A DNA stretch of 64,000 bases, taken from an uncultured Eubacteriales bacterium. Lineage in GTDB: Bacteria > Bacillota > Clostridia > Oscillospirales > Oscillospiraceae. This document shows positions 61,247-64,000 of this stretch, in pieces. The notes below the pieces were generated by a model that worked only from the letters and a program-made list of their open reading frames with translations, had not been told where the DNA came from and searched no databases. Each line of letters starts with the position of its first letter. The first letter of the stretch is position 1. The position numbers and the translations under genes were made by a program. The stretch is taken from assembly GCA_900079765.1 (NCBI GenBank), contig LT599017.1:186001-250000 (forward strand). Reading direction: 5' to 3'.

Positions 61247-64000
61247 ATGAAGAAGAGAAGTATCGGTAAGCGTATATTGGCGTCCCTGCTGGTCATTGTG
61301 CTGTTGGCGGGCAACCTGTCCACGCTTGCTGCAGCAGTCACGAGCGGTAGCCCGGTGGAGCCCACCCAGGCGGTGGCGGGCGAAAAGCCGACCATTGAAA
61401 TCCAGGGCAACGTCGTAAAGGATCAGTTTGGAAAGCTCACCGGCTTTTTTGAGCTGGCGCTCCGCGCCAAAACCCCAACGACCCCGGATTTCCCCACGAA
61501 CGAGACCTTCCGGGAGCTGATGGTCGCCCTCAAGTATAACGCCAATACCGTGGCCCCCGTGGACTGGGACACCCCCGACGAGGACGGGAACGTGGAGCAC
61601 CTCGATCTGAGCAGCACCGCGAAGTACAGCGTACAGCAGCCGTCAAAGAAGGTGGACGGCATCACGATGTCCGCGGCGCTCACGTATGGGCACACTTACG
61701 TTGCCGGCGAAGAGGGGCAGAAACTGAACCTGCTCTACTTCCACGCTGAGTCGTATAAGGGCGTCTCGCTGCCTGAGATGACTACGCTGGCTGTTATCCG
61801 TTTCGAGATCGACCCGTCGATCCAGGCCAACTTTACCCTCGATGCCAGCGGCAACCCCCTCTATAATGGAAACCCAGCCGACCTGACCCAGTTCGTCGAC
61901 TTTGCTTCCGATAAGGACGTGCCAGCCTCCCCTGCGGGCCAGGCGATGTATTACGAGTCCGGAGACAACGCGTTCTACTACACCACCGTGACTGGTACTG
62001 AGCTGGTCGGAGTGCCCGACCCCAACACCTCAACCGACCAGATCGACGCCCCCAAGACGAAAGGCACCCGGGTCCTGGCCCTTGGGCCGGACAGCGCCGC
62101 GCCTGCGAATGTGTACTATAGTTTTTATTCCAACCTCCTCGAGGAGGACACCGACTTCAAGCTCACCATGGTCTCCGAGGAGAGTTTCTCGAAAACCGGC
62201 CTGGACATCAATAAGCTATGTGTAATCACCTATATGGACTGGGATGACACCATCATCGGCACCCAGGTCGTACCCCAGAACGCCGACGTGCGCGCCTTGG
62301 TGAACGACTATGTGAGGGAAAACTTCGTTCACACCGACCTGGAAAATAATACGAATTATTCCAGCGTCGCCCGGATTGATAACTACCGGGGTAAGTACCC
62401 TGCCAGCGGCCCGGCCCTGGCGGGTACCCCGAGCGGGATTACGGACGGCGAAGACTTTCCCCTCACCAATAAGCTGGACTACGTTTTCCTGAAACGCCCG
62501 ATGGAGTACGATTCCACCGCCGGGGCGTGGACGCAGGAGACGAACGCCGGCGGAGCCCCGGTTTATGATGCAGCCTACCCGTATACACACGGGTGGGCTC
62601 TTTGTGCGTCTTCCGGGGCTGCGGAAAATACGTGGACGACGCTGGGTTCCACCGGCGAGCTGTCCAACTATGCCGTCAATTCTACCACCGGCGTCGCCAG
62701 CTTTAGCTACGACGGCACGGGTTTTAACGTGGCGGACTTCGGCGCGGGCTTTGACAAACGCGAAATCTATGTCAAGGCCATGTACGAGCCGGGGAAGGAT
62801 TTAATGGACAACATTACTACATACCGCATGGTCACCGCGCCTTATTACACGAAGTACAGTAAGGAAAGCGTCGCCAATAACGGGGTGTACGCGGTTGAGT
62901 TTGCGTTTGAGAGAAGTTATATTACGTCTATCGGCGTTCAGGGCGTGCCACGTATTCGCGAGTTGGCGGTTCAGTTAATGGCGAAACCAGACCTGATGGA
63001 TAGCGGCATATTAAATGACCAGTCTACAGACCTGTATTTAAAATTAGACACTGTAAACGCGGAGACTGTTGATGTTGCGTTGACGCTTTCCGGCCTAGTT
63101 TACAATGCGGATTATTATCTAATTGACAGCTATAGAAGCAACTTTGTTACGGGCACAAAGCGGTCCCTTCAGAACAGCAACCAAACGGCTGATATGCAAA
63201 TACCGGCAAACTTTACGTATACCGGCGCGGCAAACGCAAATGATACTAAGTGGGGAACGGCGGGGTTTGTGCTCCTCAGCACGATGAACACCTTCGCGGA
63301 GAAAGCAAAGCTGAAAAAACTGGGGACGGATACAACTTCGTTTAATCAGTTTGTGACGGTGGACGCCGCGAATGATATCAACCTACGTGACGCAAGTGGT
63401 AATGTGTTTGATGTAATTTCCTTTGCCTCAAATGGAATAGCAAATAAAATTTATGAGGCTTATTCTCAGGCATATGATCTCGGCTGGAAGGATGTGCGCG
63501 GCAACCCGTACTTAGCGTGGCATCAGCTCCAACTCTACATTATGGATGGCGTACTGCGTGATAAAGCGACTGCTGATTCAATTACTATCAAGTGGTGCCG
63601 CCTGCATCAAGCTTGTATCGACGACGGCGCCACCGGCGTGACTGATTGGGCAACTCTGCTGGAGAACGCCTATCAGTACAATGCCGACCCCGCCGCGAAG
63701 GACGCTGTGGACAATATGCTGCCCAGCCTGATGGTCAGCTTTGGCCTGGCGAAAAACGCCAACGGAGCCCTCTTTACCAGTTCCGACTTGTCCGATTTCA
63801 TTACTTATATCGTAGCCGCCACTCAGGCGGCGGGTACGGCGAACTATGCCAGTCTTACCAAAGAGCAAGTGCAGTACTATATTTTAAACAGCTCCTATGT
63901 GGACACGGCCACCGCACAGACGGCCCGTGAGCAAGCATATTGGTGGTTCGACGTCAGTGCAAAGCCCAACAACTGGAACACCCTCGTGTCCGCCGCCAAG
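61247..64000 (+). CDS. Secreted surface protein with cohesin-like and InlB-type domains, 3' end outside the window (gene 5)
   Basis: The frame is open for all 918 codons from ATG 61247 to the right edge. Signal peptide residues 1-30: KKRSIGKR, hydrophobic SLLVIVLLAG core, cleavage around LAAA. Residues 40-200 (PTIEIQGN ... LMVALKYNANTVAPVDW) look like another cohesin-like sandwich, less similar to those of genes 3 and 4. Residues 324-348 (CVITYMDWDDTIIGTQVVP) are an InlB/Listeria-Bacteroides-type repeat. From about 640 the sequence is less beta-like, with helical stretches and Trp-rich patches (WKDVRGNPYLAWHQLQ). No dockerin or anchor is visible, but the C-terminus is missing. It has its own promoter and leader. 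Base composition drops between about 62760 and 63480. Probably another member of the surface assembly; function unknown. Confidence 0.92.
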   Translation, partial: MKKRSIGKRILASLLVIVLLAGNLSTLAAAVTSGSPVEPTQAVAGEKPTIEIQGNVVKDQFGKLTGFFELALRAKTPTTPDFPTNETFRELMVALKYNANTVAPVDWDTPDEDGNVEHLDLSSTAKYSVQQPSKKVDGITMSAALTYGHTYVAGEEGQKLNLLYFHAESYKGVSLPEMTTLAVIRFEIDPSIQANFTLDASGNPLYNGNPADLTQFVDFASDKDVPASPAGQAMYYESGDNAFYYTTVTGTELVGVPDPNTSTDQIDAPKTKGTRVLALGPDSAAPANVYYSFYSNLLEEDTDFKLTMVSEESFSKTGLDINKLCVITYMDWDDTIIGTQVVPQNADVRALVNDYVRENFVHTDLENNTNYSSVARIDNYRGKYPASGPALAGTPSGITDGEDFPLTNKLDYVFLKRPMEYDSTAGAWTQETNAGGAPVYDAAYPYTHGWALCASSGAAENTWTTLGSTGELSNYAVNSTTGVASFSYDGTGFNVADFGAGFDKREIYVKAMYEPGKDLMDNITTYRMVTAPYYTKYSKESVANNGVYAVEFAFERSYITSIGVQGVPRIRELAVQLMAKPDLMDSGILNDQSTDLYLKLDTVNAETVDVALTLSGLVYNADYYLIDSYRSNFVTGTKRSLQNSNQTADMQIPANFTYTGAANANDTKWGTAGFVLLSTMNTFAEKAKLKKLGTDTTSFNQFVTVDAANDINLRDASGNVFDVISFASNGIANKIYEAYSQAYDLGWKDVRGNPYLAWHQLQLYIMDGVLRDKATADSITIKWCRLHQACIDDGATGVTDWATLLENAYQYNADPAAKDAVDNMLPSLMVSFGLAKNANGALFTSSDLSDFITYIVAATQAAGTANYASLTKEQVQYYILNSSYVDTATAQTAREQAYWWFDVSAKPNNWNTLVSAAK

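Noticed and set aside
61060-61269. 69-codon frame in the leader of gene 5
   Set aside because: No ribosome binding site, it overlaps the start of gene 5 in another frame, and the region is better explained as promoter and structured leader.
62760-63480. Insertion sequence or other mobile element inside gene 5
   Set aside because: The reading frame continues unbroken through the low-GC patch, with no inverted repeats or transposase, so a domain of different origin is more likely than an insertion.
1-64000. Cellulosome locus
   Set aside because: Dockerin-like modules are present, but I found no glycoside hydrolase, esterase, lyase or typical carbohydrate-binding module catalytic partner in any of the five proteins.

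Overview
The window looks like chromosomal DNA of a Gram-positive, GC-rich anaerobic Clostridia-type bacterium. An Oscillospiraceae/Ruminococcaceae-like gut or rumen organism is my best guess. The evidence is indirect: dockerin-type calcium loops, S-layer homology (SLH) anchoring, strong AGGAGG ribosome binding sites, sigma-A-like promoters, and base composition near 60-67% GC in the lines I counted. No taxonomic marker gene is present. All genes are on the + strand, and there are no RNA genes, mobile elements, CRISPR arrays or housekeeping genes.

Layout: five very large exported-protein genes fill essentially the whole window. (1) Positions 1-36971 are the 3' part of a giant gene of at least 12,322 codons; the frame is open at the left edge. 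It encodes RCC1 beta-propellers, then an alanine-rich helical segment, then about 64 cadherin-like beta-sandwich repeats, a carboxypeptidase-regulatory-like domain, dockerin-like loops and a Pro/Glu/Thr-rich tail. A perfect rho-independent terminator follows. (2) 37161-41543 has its own extended -10 promoter and encodes a secreted protein of 1460 residues with a C-terminal dockerin. (3) 41589-50759 (3056 residues) carries a dockerin, a cohesin-like domain, MBG/YDG-type repeats, a Big_2 domain and C-terminal SLH repeats. (4) 50783-61027 (3414 residues) carries a cohesin-like N-terminus, about 23 InlB-B-like repeats, a duplicated Ig-like module and a C-terminal dockerin. Genes 2-4 are separated by only 45 and 23 bases and read as one operon. 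(5) 61247 to the right edge begins another secreted protein, with its own promoter and a structured leader; it runs off the window.

How they may work together (inference): the SLH protein (gene 3) would sit on the cell wall. Dockerin-type modules occur in genes 1-4 and candidate cohesin-like beta-sandwiches in genes 2-5. That would allow a calcium-dependent surface assembly carrying very long fibrous adhesin-like proteins. I see no glycoside hydrolase or other catalytic domain, so this resembles a cellulosome-type assembly logic without enzymes. The modules come from reading the translated sequence by eye; profile searches and structure prediction would be decisive for the cohesin assignment in particular.
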